This document shows positions 26,214 through 35,420 of a stretch of 64,000 nt of DNA, one piece after another. The first letter of the stretch is position 1. Every line of letters begins with the position of its first letter. The stretch comes from Schlesneria paludicola DSM 18645. GTDB taxonomy: Bacteria > Planctomycetota > Planctomycetia > Planctomycetales > Planctomycetaceae. A program made the translations under genes and the position numbers. The stretch is from NCBI RefSeq assembly GCF_000255655.1, contig NZ_JH636436.1, forward strand, positions 471,636 through 535,635. Reading direction: 5' to 3'. The notes below the pieces were generated by a model. It did no database searches and was not told the origin of the DNA. It was given only the letters and a program-made list of their open reading frames with translations.

Positions 26214-27977
26214 ATGCTGAAATTGCGCTCTGAATCCTGGTGGAATGATCCAGCCAACCCCGGCATGACCGCACTCTACCTGGAACGGTTTCTCAACTAC
26301 GGCCTGACGCCGGGCGAGCTTCAAAGTGGGCGTCCGGTCATTGGCATTGCGCAGTCGGCAAATGACCTGGCTCCGTGCAATCGCGTGCATTTACAGACGG
26401 TGACGCGACTCTGCGACGGTGTTCGAGATGCGGGTGGCGTGCCATTTGTATTTCCCATGCATCCGTTGCAAGAATCAGTGCGGCGGCCAACGGCGGCGCT
26501 GGATCGCAATCTTGCCTACCTGGGACTCGTCGAAGTTTTGCACGGCTATCCGCTGGATGGCGTGATCTTCACCACAGGTTGCGACAAGACGACTCCCGCC
26601 GCACTGATGGCTGCGGCCACCACCGACTTGCCTTCGCTGATCTTCAACGGCGGGCCGATGCTGAACAGCTATCTCAATGGGGAACTCGCCGGTGCAGGTA
26701 CCATCATCTGGGAAGCTCGGCGGCGGCTTGGTGCGGGCGAGATCGACGAGAAGCAGTTCATGGACCTGCTGGCGGGATCTGCTCCGAGTACGGGACATTG
26801 CAATGTCATGGGAACCGCACTCTCGATGAACTGCCTCGCAGAGGCCACGGGCATGGCGCTGCCCGGCAGTGCCAGCATTCCGGCGCCGTATGGCGAACGC
26901 GGCCAGATCGCACACTTGGCGGGCCAACGAATTGTCGCGATGGTGCGTGAAGATCTGAGGCCATCAAAAGTCATCACCCGTGAATCTCTGCTGAACGCCG
27001 TCCGCGTGAATACCAGCCTCGGCGGGAGCACGAATTGTCCCCCGCATCTCATCGCCATCGCGCGTCACGCGGGGGTGGAGTTGCAGATCCAGGACTGGGA
27101 GACGGCGGGCTACGATCTGCCGTTGCTCGTGAATCTCCAGCCTGCCGGAAAGTACCTCGGTGAGGATTTTCATCGAGCGGGTGGGTTGCCGACAGTGATG
27201 CGAGAGCTGCTGCGGCATGGTTTGCTCGATGGCAACGCCTTCACCATCACGGGACACAGCCTGGCTGTGAATGTGGCTGACGCGCCAGCTCCAGATGGAA
27301 AGATCATCCACACCGTGGAATCGCCGATGCGCCAGCGGGCGGGCTTCCTGGTACTGACAGGGAATCTCTTTGAGGCGGCGCTGATCAAGACCAGCGTGAT
27401 TAGCGAGGACTTCCGCAATCGTTATCTCTGCACGCCGGGAAGCGAAGATCGCTTCGAATGCCATGCCGTGGTGTTTGATGGCCCCGAGGACTATCACGCG
27501 CGTCTGAATGATCCCGCCTTGATGATGGATGAGAACACCATGCTGGTCGTTCGCGGCACGGGCACCATCGGCTTTCCTGGCAGTGGCGAAGTCGTGAACA
27601 TGCAGCCGCCCAATGCCCTGTTGCGGCAGGGGATCAAAGAACTTCCCATGCTAGGCGATGGCCGGCAAAGCGGGACATCGGCCAGCCCGTCTATCCTCAA
27701 CTCCTCGCCCGAAGCGTATGCCGGAGGCGGCCTGGCGAAGCTGCGGACAGGGGACCGTATTCGCGTTGATCTTCGCACCCGCCGTGTCGATGCGCTGGTG
27801 CCCGCCGCCGAATGGAACGCACGCGACACTGCCTTGTTCGATGTGCCGCCGCCGAATGCGACACCCTGGCAGCAAATTTACCGCAGCCATGTTGGCCAGC
27901 TCCACACCGGTGCCTGTCTCGACTTTGCCTGTGCCTTCCGTTCCGTGTGCAGCACGATTCCGCGGCACAATCACTAA
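26214..27977 (+). CDS. IlvD/Edd-family sugar-acid dehydratase
   Basis: A 587-residue iron-sulfur dehydratase of the IlvD/Edd family, sub-group of pentonate/hexonate dehydratases (such as L-arabinonate dehydratase). Three cysteines that ligate the cluster are visible: Cys55 in APCNRVHLQ, Cys123 in TTGCDKTTPAAL and Cys196 in TGHCNVMGTALSMN. It should convert an aldonic acid (L-arabinonate, L-fuconate or L-rhamnonate type) to a 2-keto-3-deoxy acid. The proposed ATG at 26214 gives the family's normal length; the frame stays open upstream with an unrelated Arg-rich stretch. It opens an operon with a fumarylacetoacetate-hydrolase-family enzyme and two SDRs, which supports the sugar-acid assignment over amino-acid synthesis. 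Confidence 0.88.
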   Translation: MLKLRSESWWNDPANPGMTALYLERFLNYGLTPGELQSGRPVIGIAQSANDLAPCNRVHLQTVTRLCDGVRDAGGVPFVFPMHPLQESVRRPTAALDRNLAYLGLVEVLHGYPLDGVIFTTGCDKTTPAALMAAATTDLPSLIFNGGPMLNSYLNGELAGAGTIIWEARRRLGAGEIDEKQFMDLLAGSAPSTGHCNVMGTALSMNCLAEATGMALPGSASIPAPYGERGQIAHLAGQRIVAMVREDLRPSKVITRESLLNAVRVNTSLGGSTNCPPHLIAIARHAGVELQIQDWETAGYDLPLLVNLQPAGKYLGEDFHRAGGLPTVMRELLRHGLLDGNAFTITGHSLAVNVADAPAPDGKIIHTVESPMRQRAGFLVLTGNLFEAALIKTSVISEDFRNRYLCTPGSEDRFECHAVVFDGPEDYHARLNDPALMMDENTMLVVRGTGTIGFPGSGEVVNMQPPNALLRQGIKELPMLGDGRQSGTSASPSILNSSPEAYAGGGLAKLRTGDRIRVDLRTRRVDALVPAAEWNARDTALFDVPPPNATPWQQIYRSHVGQLHTGACLDFACAFRSVCSTIPRHNH

Positions 27978-28003
27978 TCCTTCTCATTCCATGGAAGCCT
28001 CTC

Positions 28004-28924
28004 ATGAAACTCATTCGATTCGGGACACCCGGCCAGGAACAGCCGGGGCTGATCCTCGCTGACGGCCGCTGCATCGATGCATCCGCCTTTGGCAGTGACT
28101 ACGATGAAGCGTTCTTCGGCGGCGACGGTCTTGCACGGCTTGGCGCATGGGCGGCCGCGCACGCCACAACCGCTCCTACAGTCGATTCTCACGTGCGACG
28201 GGGCTCGTGCATTGCGCGTCCCAGCAAGATCGTCTGCATCGGTCTGAACTATGCCGATCACGCGAAGGAATCCGGTGTCGAGATTCCGAAGGAACCGATC
28301 CTGTTCATGAAGAGCACTTCGTCGCTCGCGGGGCCGAACGATGAGATCGTGATTCCACGCGGTTCAAGCAAGACGGATTGGGAAGTCGAATTGGCCGTCA
28401 TCATTGGCAAACGCGCCAGCTATGTGAATGAGACCGAAGCGATGCAGCATGTCGCCGGTTATGCACTTCATAATGATTACAGCGAACGTGCCTGGCAGCT
28501 CGAACGTGGAGGTCAGTGGGTGAAGGGGAAGAGTTGCGACACCTTCGCGCCGCTCGGTCCATTCCTCGCCACGCCCGACGAGATCCTCGACCCGCATTCG
28601 CTGTCCATGTGGCTGAAGGTCAATGGCGTCGTTCGGCAGAACAGCAGCACGGCACAGATGATCTTCAAGGTCCCGTTTCTTGTCGCCTACATCAGTCAGT
28701 TTATGACGCTGCTGCCGGGGGATGTCATCAGCACGGGCACTCCTCCCGGAGTCGGCCTCGGATTGAAGCCTGTCCCTGTTTTTCTGAAGCCCGGCGATGT
28801 TGTTGAACTAGGCATTGAGGGCTTGGGCGAATCTCGGCAGCAGGCCGTTTCGGTCACCGTTCACAGCCCGAAGAATGGGGAACAGGCACATATTCCCGGT
28901 TCATTGGAATCCACGGTGCACTGA
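28004..28924 (+). CDS. Fumarylacetoacetate hydrolase-family enzyme
   Basis: A 306-residue FAH-superfamily enzyme. The family core is seen in VCIGLNYADHAKESGVEIP, the metal-site segment DWEVELAVIIGKRA and the closing GDVISTGTPPGVGLGL. Its closest characterised relatives include ureidoglycolate lyase-type proteins and 2,4-diketo-3-deoxy-L-fuconate hydrolase, which cleaves the diketo acid to pyruvate and lactate. The latter fits the surrounding dehydratase and SDR genes. It starts 26 bases after the dehydratase stop, so the two are in one operon. I used the ATG at 28004; an overlapping upstream start has no support. Confidence 0.88.
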   Translation: MKLIRFGTPGQEQPGLILADGRCIDASAFGSDYDEAFFGGDGLARLGAWAAAHATTAPTVDSHVRRGSCIARPSKIVCIGLNYADHAKESGVEIPKEPILFMKSTSSLAGPNDEIVIPRGSSKTDWEVELAVIIGKRASYVNETEAMQHVAGYALHNDYSERAWQLERGGQWVKGKSCDTFAPLGPFLATPDEILDPHSLSMWLKVNGVVRQNSSTAQMIFKVPFLVAYISQFMTLLPGDVISTGTPPGVGLGLKPVPVFLKPGDVVELGIEGLGESRQQAVSVTVHSPKNGEQAHIPGSLESTVH

Positions 28925-29031
28925 CCAGAGCAATCCTTCCCTTTGCCGCGGGAAAATGAGCCAGTCCCCGGCCTGTGAACGATTGCGCCGTTTCGTACTC
29001 CTCAAACTGAATCATTCAAGAGCGTCACAAC

Positions 29032-29817
29032 ATGCGTCTACAAAATCAGGTCATCTTCATCACCGGCAGTACGACTGGAATCGGCGCCGCCATGGCACGC
29101 CGATTCGTTCGCGAAGGGGCACGAGTCATCCTACATGGTCGAGACACGGCCCGCGGCGAAGCGTTACGAGCGGAGTTGGGCACCGACTGTGCGGGTTTCG
29201 TCCTAGGGGATCTTGCCGAAAAGGAGTCTCCTGCGGAGTTAGCCGATGCCTCACTGCAATGCTTCGGCCGCGTCGACGCTTTGGTGAACAATGCCGCGCT
29301 CACGACTCGGTCGCATCTTCAAGAAACCGATGTGGCGTTTTTCGATCGGATGATCGCCGTGAATCTGCGTGCACCGTTCATGCTCATTCGCGCCCTGCTG
29401 CCCGCCTTGAAACGGGCCGAGGGCTGTGTGCTGAATGTGGGAAGTATCCTCGCACACTGCGGCCAATCGAATCTTCCCGCGTACTCCATTAGTAAGGGCG
29501 GTCTCATGACGCTTACCCGCAACTTTGCGGACACGCTTGGCCCGGATCGCGTCCGCGTGAACCAGCTCAACGTCGGCTGGACACTGACGGACAACGAATA
29601 TCAGACGAAGATCGGCGACGGTCTTCCGGCCAACTGGCCTGAAACCTTGCCTCTCTCTGCCGCGCCGTCCGGCAAGCTGTTGATGCCCCAGGATATTGCC
29701 GAAGCGGCCCTTTACTGGGTCAGTCCCGCCAGCCGTCCGATCACCGGTAGTGTCGTGGATCTTGAGCAATATCCCATCATTGGTCGAATTCCCAATCAGG
29801 AGCACAAAGTTCAATGA
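29032..29817 (+). CDS. SDR-family dehydrogenase (operon gene 3)
   Basis: A 261-residue classical short-chain dehydrogenase. The cofactor motif is ITGSTTGIGAAMA, the NNAA motif follows, and the catalytic pair is in AYSISKGG (Tyr and Lys four apart). It may oxidise the sugar to the aldonolactone (L-fucose dehydrogenase-like) or act on the keto-deoxy acid; the two SDRs together would supply both steps. Its stop overlaps the next SDR start by four bases, so the two genes are translationally coupled. It starts 107 bases after the FAH-family gene. The exact substrate needs enzymology. Confidence 0.85.
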   Translation: MRLQNQVIFITGSTTGIGAAMARRFVREGARVILHGRDTARGEALRAELGTDCAGFVLGDLAEKESPAELADASLQCFGRVDALVNNAALTTRSHLQETDVAFFDRMIAVNLRAPFMLIRALLPALKRAEGCVLNVGSILAHCGQSNLPAYSISKGGLMTLTRNFADTLGPDRVRVNQLNVGWTLTDNEYQTKIGDGLPANWPETLPLSAAPSGKLLMPQDIAEAALYWVSPASRPITGSVVDLEQYPIIGRIPNQEHKVQ

Positions 29818-30599
29818 ATGCGCCCGCTTTTCAATTAGGATCAAGGACCGCTGTCATCACCGGTGGTGCTTCTGGTATCGGATTCGCAATTGCCAAACGC
29901 TTTGCCGCGCATGGTGCTGCAATCGAAATCCTCGACCTGCAACCGACCAATCTCGACGCGGCCGTACAGGAACTTAGCGACATGGGATATCGGGCACACG
30001 GTGAGGCCTGCGATGTGAGTGATTCTAGTTCTGTCGACGCCGCGTTCTCCCGGATCCTGACTCGCCACAAGCGGATTCACATCCTGGTCAACAATGCCGG
30101 GATCGCTCATGTCGGCAGCGCTTTGAATACTTCGCCGCAGGAATTCGCCCAGGTGCAGCGCGTGAACGTCAACGGAGTGGCGCATTGCACGCAGGCCGCG
30201 CTACGGGAGATGACGAAAGCGGGAAGTGGAGTCATCTTGAACCTCGCCTCGACCGTGGCCCAGTTTGGTATCGCAGATCGATTTGCCTATTCGGCCAGTA
30301 AAGGAGCCGTACTTGCGATGACCTATTCCATTGCGAAGGACTTCCTTGGCCACGGCATCCGCTGCAATGCGCTCATGCCTGGTCGGATTCATACACCGTT
30401 CGTCGATCGCTTCATTGCGAAAAACTACGCGGGTCGCGAAGTGGAAATGTTCGACAAGCTCTCTCAGGCCCAGCCAATCGGTCGCATGGGCACACCTGAT
30501 GAGGTTGCTGCGGCCGCGCTATTTTTGTGTAGCGACGAAGCCTCTTTCGTGACGGGAAGTGCCTATCCCGTCGATGGTGGCACTTTGACCCTTCGCTGA
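29814..30599 (+). CDS. SDR-family dehydrogenase (operon gene 4)
   Basis: A 261-residue classical SDR with cofactor motif ITGGASGIGFAIAKR, the NNAG motif, the catalytic segment FAYSASKGAVLAMTYSIAKD and the C-terminal FVTGSAYPVDGG. It resembles 2-keto-3-deoxy-L-fuconate/rhamnonate dehydrogenases that oxidise the keto-deoxy acid at C4 before cleavage by the FAH-type hydrolase. This is the last gene of the operon; a convergent AraC-family gene begins 22 bases beyond its stop. No terminator is visible in that short gap. Confidence 0.85.
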   Translation: MNAPAFQLGSRTAVITGGASGIGFAIAKRFAAHGAAIEILDLQPTNLDAAVQELSDMGYRAHGEACDVSDSSSVDAAFSRILTRHKRIHILVNNAGIAHVGSALNTSPQEFAQVQRVNVNGVAHCTQAALREMTKAGSGVILNLASTVAQFGIADRFAYSASKGAVLAMTYSIAKDFLGHGIRCNALMPGRIHTPFVDRFIAKNYAGREVEMFDKLSQAQPIGRMGTPDEVAAAALFLCSDEASFVTGSAYPVDGGTLTLR

Positions 30600-30621
30600 T
30601 CTGTGCCTTCCTGCAGCCCCC

Positions 30622-31545
30622 TTAAGCTCCACTTCCGCGGGGGCCAGCCAAGGCCGAATCAACGCACTTTCGCACCTCACGTGGTGACTTCGCGAACTTT
30701 TCGCGGAAGGCGGCGTTGAAACGGGTCAGGCTTCCGAAACCGCTGGCATAAGCGATCTCTGCGATACCACGCTGCGATTGCGTGAGCAGTTGGTGAGCAT
30801 GCACCAGACGCGCATCGGTGAGAAACGTGTGAAACGTTTTGCCGGTCTGCTTGAGGAACTGTCGGTAAAATGTGGCGCGGCTCATGGCGCTGCGTTTGAT
30901 CGCTTCTTCCAGCTCAATCGGCTTGGTGAAATGTTCCAGCATCCATTGCACGACGGCCTCCAGGCACGGTCGCGTGGCCTCGTTGACCCCGACGCGAATC
31001 TGCCCACGACTCAGCAGCGTGGTCTGGCTTCGCGGGGCATCGTGCAGCAGGGCCAACAATTCCAACAGCAAGCCGGCGCGGGCGAGCGATGATCTCGTCG
31101 CCATGGCTTCGAGCAGCACCAGTGCCCGCCGCGCAATGGAAAACCGATAGTGTATTCCTCGCCTGGCGCTGTAGAACAGCCGCTGCAGCTCCTCAGCACC
31201 GCCCAAGCGATACAGCGGATGCTCTGCGGGAAGCTGAAACTGCAAGACATAGCCATCCGTGCGTTCGGCTTCCATCCAGCAGTGCGGCAGGTCACCACCG
31301 AGCAGCACACAATCCAACTCGCCAAACGTGCCGACATGGTCGCCGACGTACCGCGTGCCTGAGCCGCGCTGAAAGATCGTGAACTCCATCTCGGGATGGC
31401 TGTGCCAGCGTCCCCCGACACCCGCCACGGGAATACGTCGTCCACTTGCTTCCAGAGATTGCAACGACTTCGCGCTGGCCTGCCAGTGCAGAAGACGCAG
31501 ATTTTCATTGGAAGCGAACTGAATGTTTTCGAGTAGGACTGCCAT
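30622..31545 (-). CDS. AraC-family transcriptional regulator
   Basis: A 307-residue AraC/XylS activator. The N-terminal cupin domain (HPEMEFTIFQRGSGTRYVG) is the usual sugar-binding fold, and the C-terminal 100 residues carry two helix-turn-helix units (LEEAIKRSAMSRATFYRQFL and IAEIAYASGFGSLTRFNAAF). It is convergent with the sugar-acid operon, 22 bases away, and is the obvious candidate regulator of it. It could respond to the sugar or to a pathway intermediate. No operator can be identified by eye. Confidence 0.9.
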   Translation of the reverse strand: MAVLLENIQFASNENLRLLHWQASAKSLQSLEASGRRIPVAGVGGRWHSHPEMEFTIFQRGSGTRYVGDHVGTFGELDCVLLGGDLPHCWMEAERTDGYVLQFQLPAEHPLYRLGGAEELQRLFYSARRGIHYRFSIARRALVLLEAMATRSSLARAGLLLELLALLHDAPRSQTTLLSRGQIRVGVNEATRPCLEAVVQWMLEHFTKPIELEEAIKRSAMSRATFYRQFLKQTGKTFHTFLTDARLVHAHQLLTQSQRGIAEIAYASGFGSLTRFNAAFREKFAKSPREVRKCVDSALAGPRGSGA

Positions 31546-31897
31546 AGCCCGAAAACTATCACTCGGATCTCAATAGCGTCAAGATGTGTGAGACGATTCG
31601 GTCAAACATTGAGACTGGTCTGTCAGATGTGGTCGCTCGCGTTGAAATAAAGGACACTGACTCCGCCAGGTGCCTGTCCCCCTCTCTTCAGACTGTGAAC
31701 GGTTACATCTCAATCTATAGAGTGTTGTGCTGGCGTCTGCGCAACGACAAAATCCAATGTTCCGCAAGAACGTTGGTGAGAGATTGCACAATCCGGGCGA
31801 AGGCCAAGTGATTGCAAGAAACAGGATCAACGAAAAAGCTGTTTGACTGTTCAAGCATTGAGTGTTTTCGATTGACGGTTATGGAGGAAAACCCGAA
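31546..31897. other. Intergenic with a REP-like repeat
   Basis: About 350 bases upstream of the small membrane-protein gene. It contains one copy of the dispersed repeat at 31652-31681. The rest shows no gene or clear signal apart from the GGAGGA ribosome binding site at the right end. Confidence 0.5.
31652..31681 (-). repeat. REP-like repeat copy a
   Basis: Read on the minus strand the copy begins GGGGACAGGCACCTGGCGGA and ends AGTGTCC, with complementary ends. It shares its core GACAGGCACCT with copies at 37.5, 42.7 and 44.2 kb and, more distantly, 32.2 kb. Confidence 0.6.
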
Positions 31898-32182
31898 ATG
31901 AATGAACGACAAAAGGAAGTGTTCGGTCAGCAGCCATTGCCGTCCACGGCGAATTTGAAAGACACTTCTGTTGTGCTGCTCTCACCGCAAATTGCTGGTA
32001 CTGTTATCGGTGCCATTGTCGGATTTGGGCTTGGGCGTGGCGTATACACAGCTGTTGCCGAGACAATGGAGTGGGGCACAATCGCGACCCTCTGCGTCGG
32101 GACAATCATCTTATGTGTCGTCGGAGGCGTCATTGGGGGGCTCGCACAAGTGGCGATCAACTTCGTCGGAAAAGACGTTTAG
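31898..32182 (+). CDS. Small glycine-rich membrane protein
   Basis: A 94-residue protein with two hydrophobic, Gly-rich segments (AGTVIGAIVGFGLGRGVY and IATLCVGTIILCVVGGVIGG). The N-terminal 30 residues are polar. A GGAGGA ribosome binding site seven bases before the chosen ATG supports it; an upstream in-frame start has none. The Gly-zipper-like pattern suggests packing within the membrane, but no function is known. It has no operon partners. I do not recognise the family. Confidence 0.65.
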   Translation: MNERQKEVFGQQPLPSTANLKDTSVVLLSPQIAGTVIGAIVGFGLGRGVYTAVAETMEWGTIATLCVGTIILCVVGGVIGGLAQVAINFVGKDV

Positions 32183-32860
32183 CAGCCTTCTGAAATAAGC
32201 GGGAGTGGCTCCGCCCGGATTCAAAACCCCCATGGCACCGTGAAGGTCAACGTACTTGTCCGTCCACATTTCAAGACGCCGTTTGCGGTTGCGGGCCGTA
32301 GAAGCAAGCAAGAACAAGTGCGTGAGTCTTCCTAAAGAAGAATTCAGTATCGTGTTGCGGTGATCATGTTGACAAAACGTAATCTAGCTCCGAAAATTTG
32401 TTTTCCCATTGTATGGGTGATATATGTTGGTGAGGCGTTGTAGCTGCCAGCATCGTCAATATCGTGCAACGCTGACTGGCTGAAGCCAGAGGTGTTTTGC
32501 GGGACCCTTGGAGGTCTCCATGGATTTCTTAGACGAAGAACATCGTCTTCAAGCCGCCGGGGCTCTAACGGACCGGTTCAATCTTGCGATCGAGGCACGA
32601 TGCTGGCTCATCTCAAGATTCCAGTGTGTACCTCTATCTGACCCGTTGTTGAGCGCTGGTTGCTGCTGTTGAAGCGTCTCGATTTGCCGATCCCAATGCC
32701 GCGCGGCTCTGATTGCGCGCGTGCTGCAGGGTGAGGAAGCGAGGTGGAGTGCTCGCCGTCTTTCCCGGTTTTGGCGTCCGCCTTCGCGGTTGGCAGGAAT
32801 CAAGAATCAATTTGTTGACCTGACAGGTCAGATAATGAGAACGAAAATAGGAAACGTCCC
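32183..32860. other. Long intergenic region with a repeat copy
   Basis: About 680 bases before the DUF1559 gene. A diverged repeat copy lies at 32230-32261. A 50-codon frame starts at 32520 after GGAGG, but it has odd composition (CCC end) and no relatives that I know; it may be a remnant of a larger gene. Nothing else is supported. Confidence 0.45.
32230..32261 (-). repeat. REP-like repeat copy e (diverged)
   Basis: The plus strand shows CCATGGCACC and then TGAAGGTCAACGTACTTGTCC, which lines up with the copy at 42.68-42.72 kb (CCATGACACGATGAA, CCAAGGTGCTTGTCC) at most positions. Both are intergenic and in the same orientation. Confidence 0.45.
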
Positions 32861-33916
32861 ATGACTGCTGTTCGCTGCCGATGCCGTGGATTTACATTGA
32901 TCGAACTACTCGTCGTGATTGCAATCATTGCGGTATTGATCGCGCTTCTTCTTCCCGCGGTGCAACAGGCCCGCGAGGCGGCTCGGCGCACTCAATGTAA
33001 AAACAATCTCAAACAAATAGGCCTTGCTCTTCACAATTATCACGATGTTTACCAGGTCTTCCCGATGGGGTTCACCGATACGGTGATGGGAAACTCAGAG
33101 ACGATCGGCGATGGTTGGGCCTGGTCGGTATTCCTGCTGCCACAACTAGATCAAGGTTCGTTGTACAATCAGTTTGATTTCAGCAAGACTCCATACAGTT
33201 GTGTCACATGTGGTACAATACCGACGGGAAATCAAGCTCTCATCGCGACATCGCTTCCTGCGTTTCGGTGTCCATCGGACGTGGGGCCGAGCGTGATCTC
33301 CAACAATCCAGGGAACGCCGCCGCAGGGAAAGGGACGAACGCCGTGGCGCTTTCGAACTACATGGCAAGCGCCGGTCCATTTGATGGAAAGCCTTGTGTG
33401 GCCAGCGCAACAGATGCAACGATACCTGTCTCCGAAGTGCGAAACATCGGCCTGTTTCGAATCAACACGTCTCTCGGGTTTCGTGACATTACCGACGGAA
33501 CGTCGAATGTGTTGGCCGTGGGTGAAGTTCGCTATATCGCCAATGGAACGGATACGACCGGAAGCACCTACGGGTCGTCTCGGCAGTTCATTTATGGCAA
33601 CGTGACAACAGGTGGGGGGCCGTTGTGTAGCAACAATGGGCCGGGAAACAACGGTCTGCATCTGCACGCTCGATGGACTCGCGAGAAAATCAATCCGCCG
33701 TTGTTGTCGGCCAACAACGTTGACCGTGCATTCCATAGCTTGCATACAGGTGGGGCTCAGTTTCTGATCGCCGATGGCTCCGTACGGTTCATCAGCGACA
33801 GTATCAATCATACCAATACGGACTATGTTGCCAGCCCCTCGAATCTCAGTGGGCCGTATGGGACGTATCAGCAACTCTCCGGGGTCAACGATGGTCAGGT
33901 GATCTCTGATTTTTAG
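32861..33916 (+). CDS. DUF1559 protein with prepilin-like N-terminus
   Basis: A 351-residue member of the large planctomycete DUF1559 family. The N-terminus is a type IV prepilin/pseudopilin signal: Gly10-Phe11 is the expected cleavage site, then TLIELLVVIAIIAVLIALL with the conserved Glu at +5. The family core QAREAARRTQCKNNLKQIGL follows. The C-terminus carries the family's DGSVRF motif inside FLIADGSVRFISDSIN. The protein should be processed by a prepilin peptidase and placed in the envelope, perhaps in a pilus- or secretion-like structure. Planctomycete genomes encode tens to hundreds of these. A carboxypeptidase-regulatory-like lipoprotein gene follows 210 bases downstream, a common companion. 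Confidence 0.93.
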   Translation: MTAVRCRCRGFTLIELLVVIAIIAVLIALLLPAVQQAREAARRTQCKNNLKQIGLALHNYHDVYQVFPMGFTDTVMGNSETIGDGWAWSVFLLPQLDQGSLYNQFDFSKTPYSCVTCGTIPTGNQALIATSLPAFRCPSDVGPSVISNNPGNAAAGKGTNAVALSNYMASAGPFDGKPCVASATDATIPVSEVRNIGLFRINTSLGFRDITDGTSNVLAVGEVRYIANGTDTTGSTYGSSRQFIYGNVTTGGGPLCSNNGPGNNGLHLHARWTREKINPPLLSANNVDRAFHSLHTGGAQFLIADGSVRFISDSINHTNTDYVASPSNLSGPYGTYQQLSGVNDGQVISDF

Positions 33917-34126
33917 TTGCGTTCGAAATCTGACGTGACAGGTTGATGTGCCCGTCGCAAGCAGGTCAGCCTGGCTGGGACGATGCGCGAACCGCTCCTG
34001 GAGGAGTGGTTTGCCACCTGCTCTCGGGATTGACATCGTCGTTCCGAAAAGTTGACCAATCGCTTTGGTCATCAATCTCGGTCTGTGGTTTTTTGGATGG
34101 CAACGGATTTTATCAGGGTCTTGAAT

Positions 34127-34600
34127 ATGCATCAGTCGGCGAGGCGAAATCTTTTGATGGTGGCGCTCGCAGTTTGCCTGAGCGTGGGGTGTGGAGGAAC
34201 ATCCGGTCCACGACTTGAAGCTGTGTCCGGCACAGTCACATTAAATGGTGATCCCGTTCCTGGCTTGAAGATTGTCTTTGTTCCCAAGGAACAAGGTTCA
34301 CCCTCATATGGTGCAACTGATGCGAGTGGCCGATATCAGTTGCAGTTCAGTCAAAGTCGTGCCGGAGCCCAACGTGGTTTACATCACGTATTGATTGAGA
34401 ATCGCGAACCGGAGACGGATGACAGAGGTGTGCCCATTTCGATGACTCCCACGGTCAGGATTCCCGAAAAATTCGGGAGACCTGGCCAGTTGTCGGCGGA
34501 TGTCTCCGCGGGGCGAAACAGATTCGATTTTGAGCTTGAATCGGAGCTGATGCAAACCGACCATCGACAGGCTCTCCGTTCGCAAGCGATCAATAATTAG
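34127..34600 (+). CDS. Lipoprotein with carboxypeptidase regulatory-like domain
   Basis: A 157-residue lipoprotein. The leader (LLMVALAVCLSVGC) ends in a lipobox. Residues about 30-75 form a transthyretin/carboxypeptidase regulatory-like beta domain (VSGTVTLNGDPVPGLKIVFV and GATDASGRYQLQF). Proteins of this type very often sit directly beside DUF1559 genes in planctomycetes, as here, so it may work with the pseudopilin-like neighbour in the envelope. The ATG at 34127 is preferred over the earlier 34052 because the signal sequence starts there. Function unknown. Confidence 0.85.
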   Translation: MHQSARRNLLMVALAVCLSVGCGGTSGPRLEAVSGTVTLNGDPVPGLKIVFVPKEQGSPSYGATDASGRYQLQFSQSRAGAQRGLHHVLIENREPETDDRGVPISMTPTVRIPEKFGRPGQLSADVSAGRNRFDFELESELMQTDHRQALRSQAINN

Positions 34601-34900
34601 TCGCAGACGATGGCCATCTGAAGGTCGTCCCATCCTCTAGAAGAAACGGATGCCTTCGATTCCTGGCGCGTGCTCATAGGCGGATGAGTGGACAGGTCTA
34701 TGTATCGATTGATATATGGATCTGTCCATTTTCATTTCTATAAGCTGACTCTCAAGTATCGAACGTTTGTTGTCGAGGAGAGCCAGAATGGTGATGTGGT
34801 GGTTGTCGAAATCTCTTGACTCGCCGAAACTGGCGTTCGCCATTATCCTTGGCCCGAACGACATCGCCAAATTCGTCTCGGTTCAAGGCGGGAATCTTTA
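34601..34900. other. Intergenic, no gene seen
   Basis: About 300 bases between the lipoprotein and the Imm33-like gene. Minus-strand frames here lack starts or family resemblance. No terminator stem was found. Confidence 0.4.
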
Positions 34901-35248
34901 ATGACTGGCAAGGTATTCAAACTCAGTCCTGATCAAATCGACCCGCTGGCACTTCAGCGTGGATGCTGTGTTGCCAGTGACATGATCACTGTACAGGGCA
35001 TGAGCGTTGGCTATATGTACCGAGAGACACCGGATTTCAAAGACGACAGCGGTTGGCGTTTTCTCGCTGGAACCGAATCACAAGAATACCTCGAGAACCC
35101 TGAGAATCTTCAGATTTACGACGTAAACACGATTGCCAATTACGACTCGGAGATTATTCCCTTTTTGGACGAAATAAGCGGTTCTGCGTTTGAGCGATGT
35201 CAATCCACTGGAGGGTTTGTCGCAACCGACTTTCCATGCGAACCCTAA
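34901..35248 (+). CDS. DUF2185/Imm33-like protein
   Basis: A 115-residue protein with a DUF2185 domain. The hallmark segments are GCCVASDMITVQGMSVGYMY, SGWRFLAGTESQEYLENP and IYDVNTIANYDSEIIPFLDE. This domain has been grouped with immunity proteins (Imm33) because it occurs near polymorphic toxins, but many copies are stand-alone. Here no toxin gene is visible on either side, so immunity is not established. Residues 1-20 are a short extension. It stands alone between two intergenic regions. Confidence 0.8.
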   Translation: MTGKVFKLSPDQIDPLALQRGCCVASDMITVQGMSVGYMYRETPDFKDDSGWRFLAGTESQEYLENPENLQIYDVNTIANYDSEIIPFLDEISGSAFERCQSTGGFVATDFPCEP

Positions 35249-35420
35249 TCGCTGACGAATTCAGCCGTCCTCACATTTTGCGTTGATCATCGGCGCAGGC
35301 TCACGAATATTTGCGTCGGGCGGGTGACGTTTAATAGCCTGTTATGAATTACCCATGAGCGGTTCCGGGATGACGACTTGGATTGGCTCGAAAATGGCTC
35401 GAACTGAGAAGGGGCGGATC

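Noticed and set aside
32520-32672. 50-codon frame preceded by GGAGG upstream of the DUF1559 gene
   Set aside because: Ends in odd composition and has no family support; could be a remnant, so not annotated as a gene.
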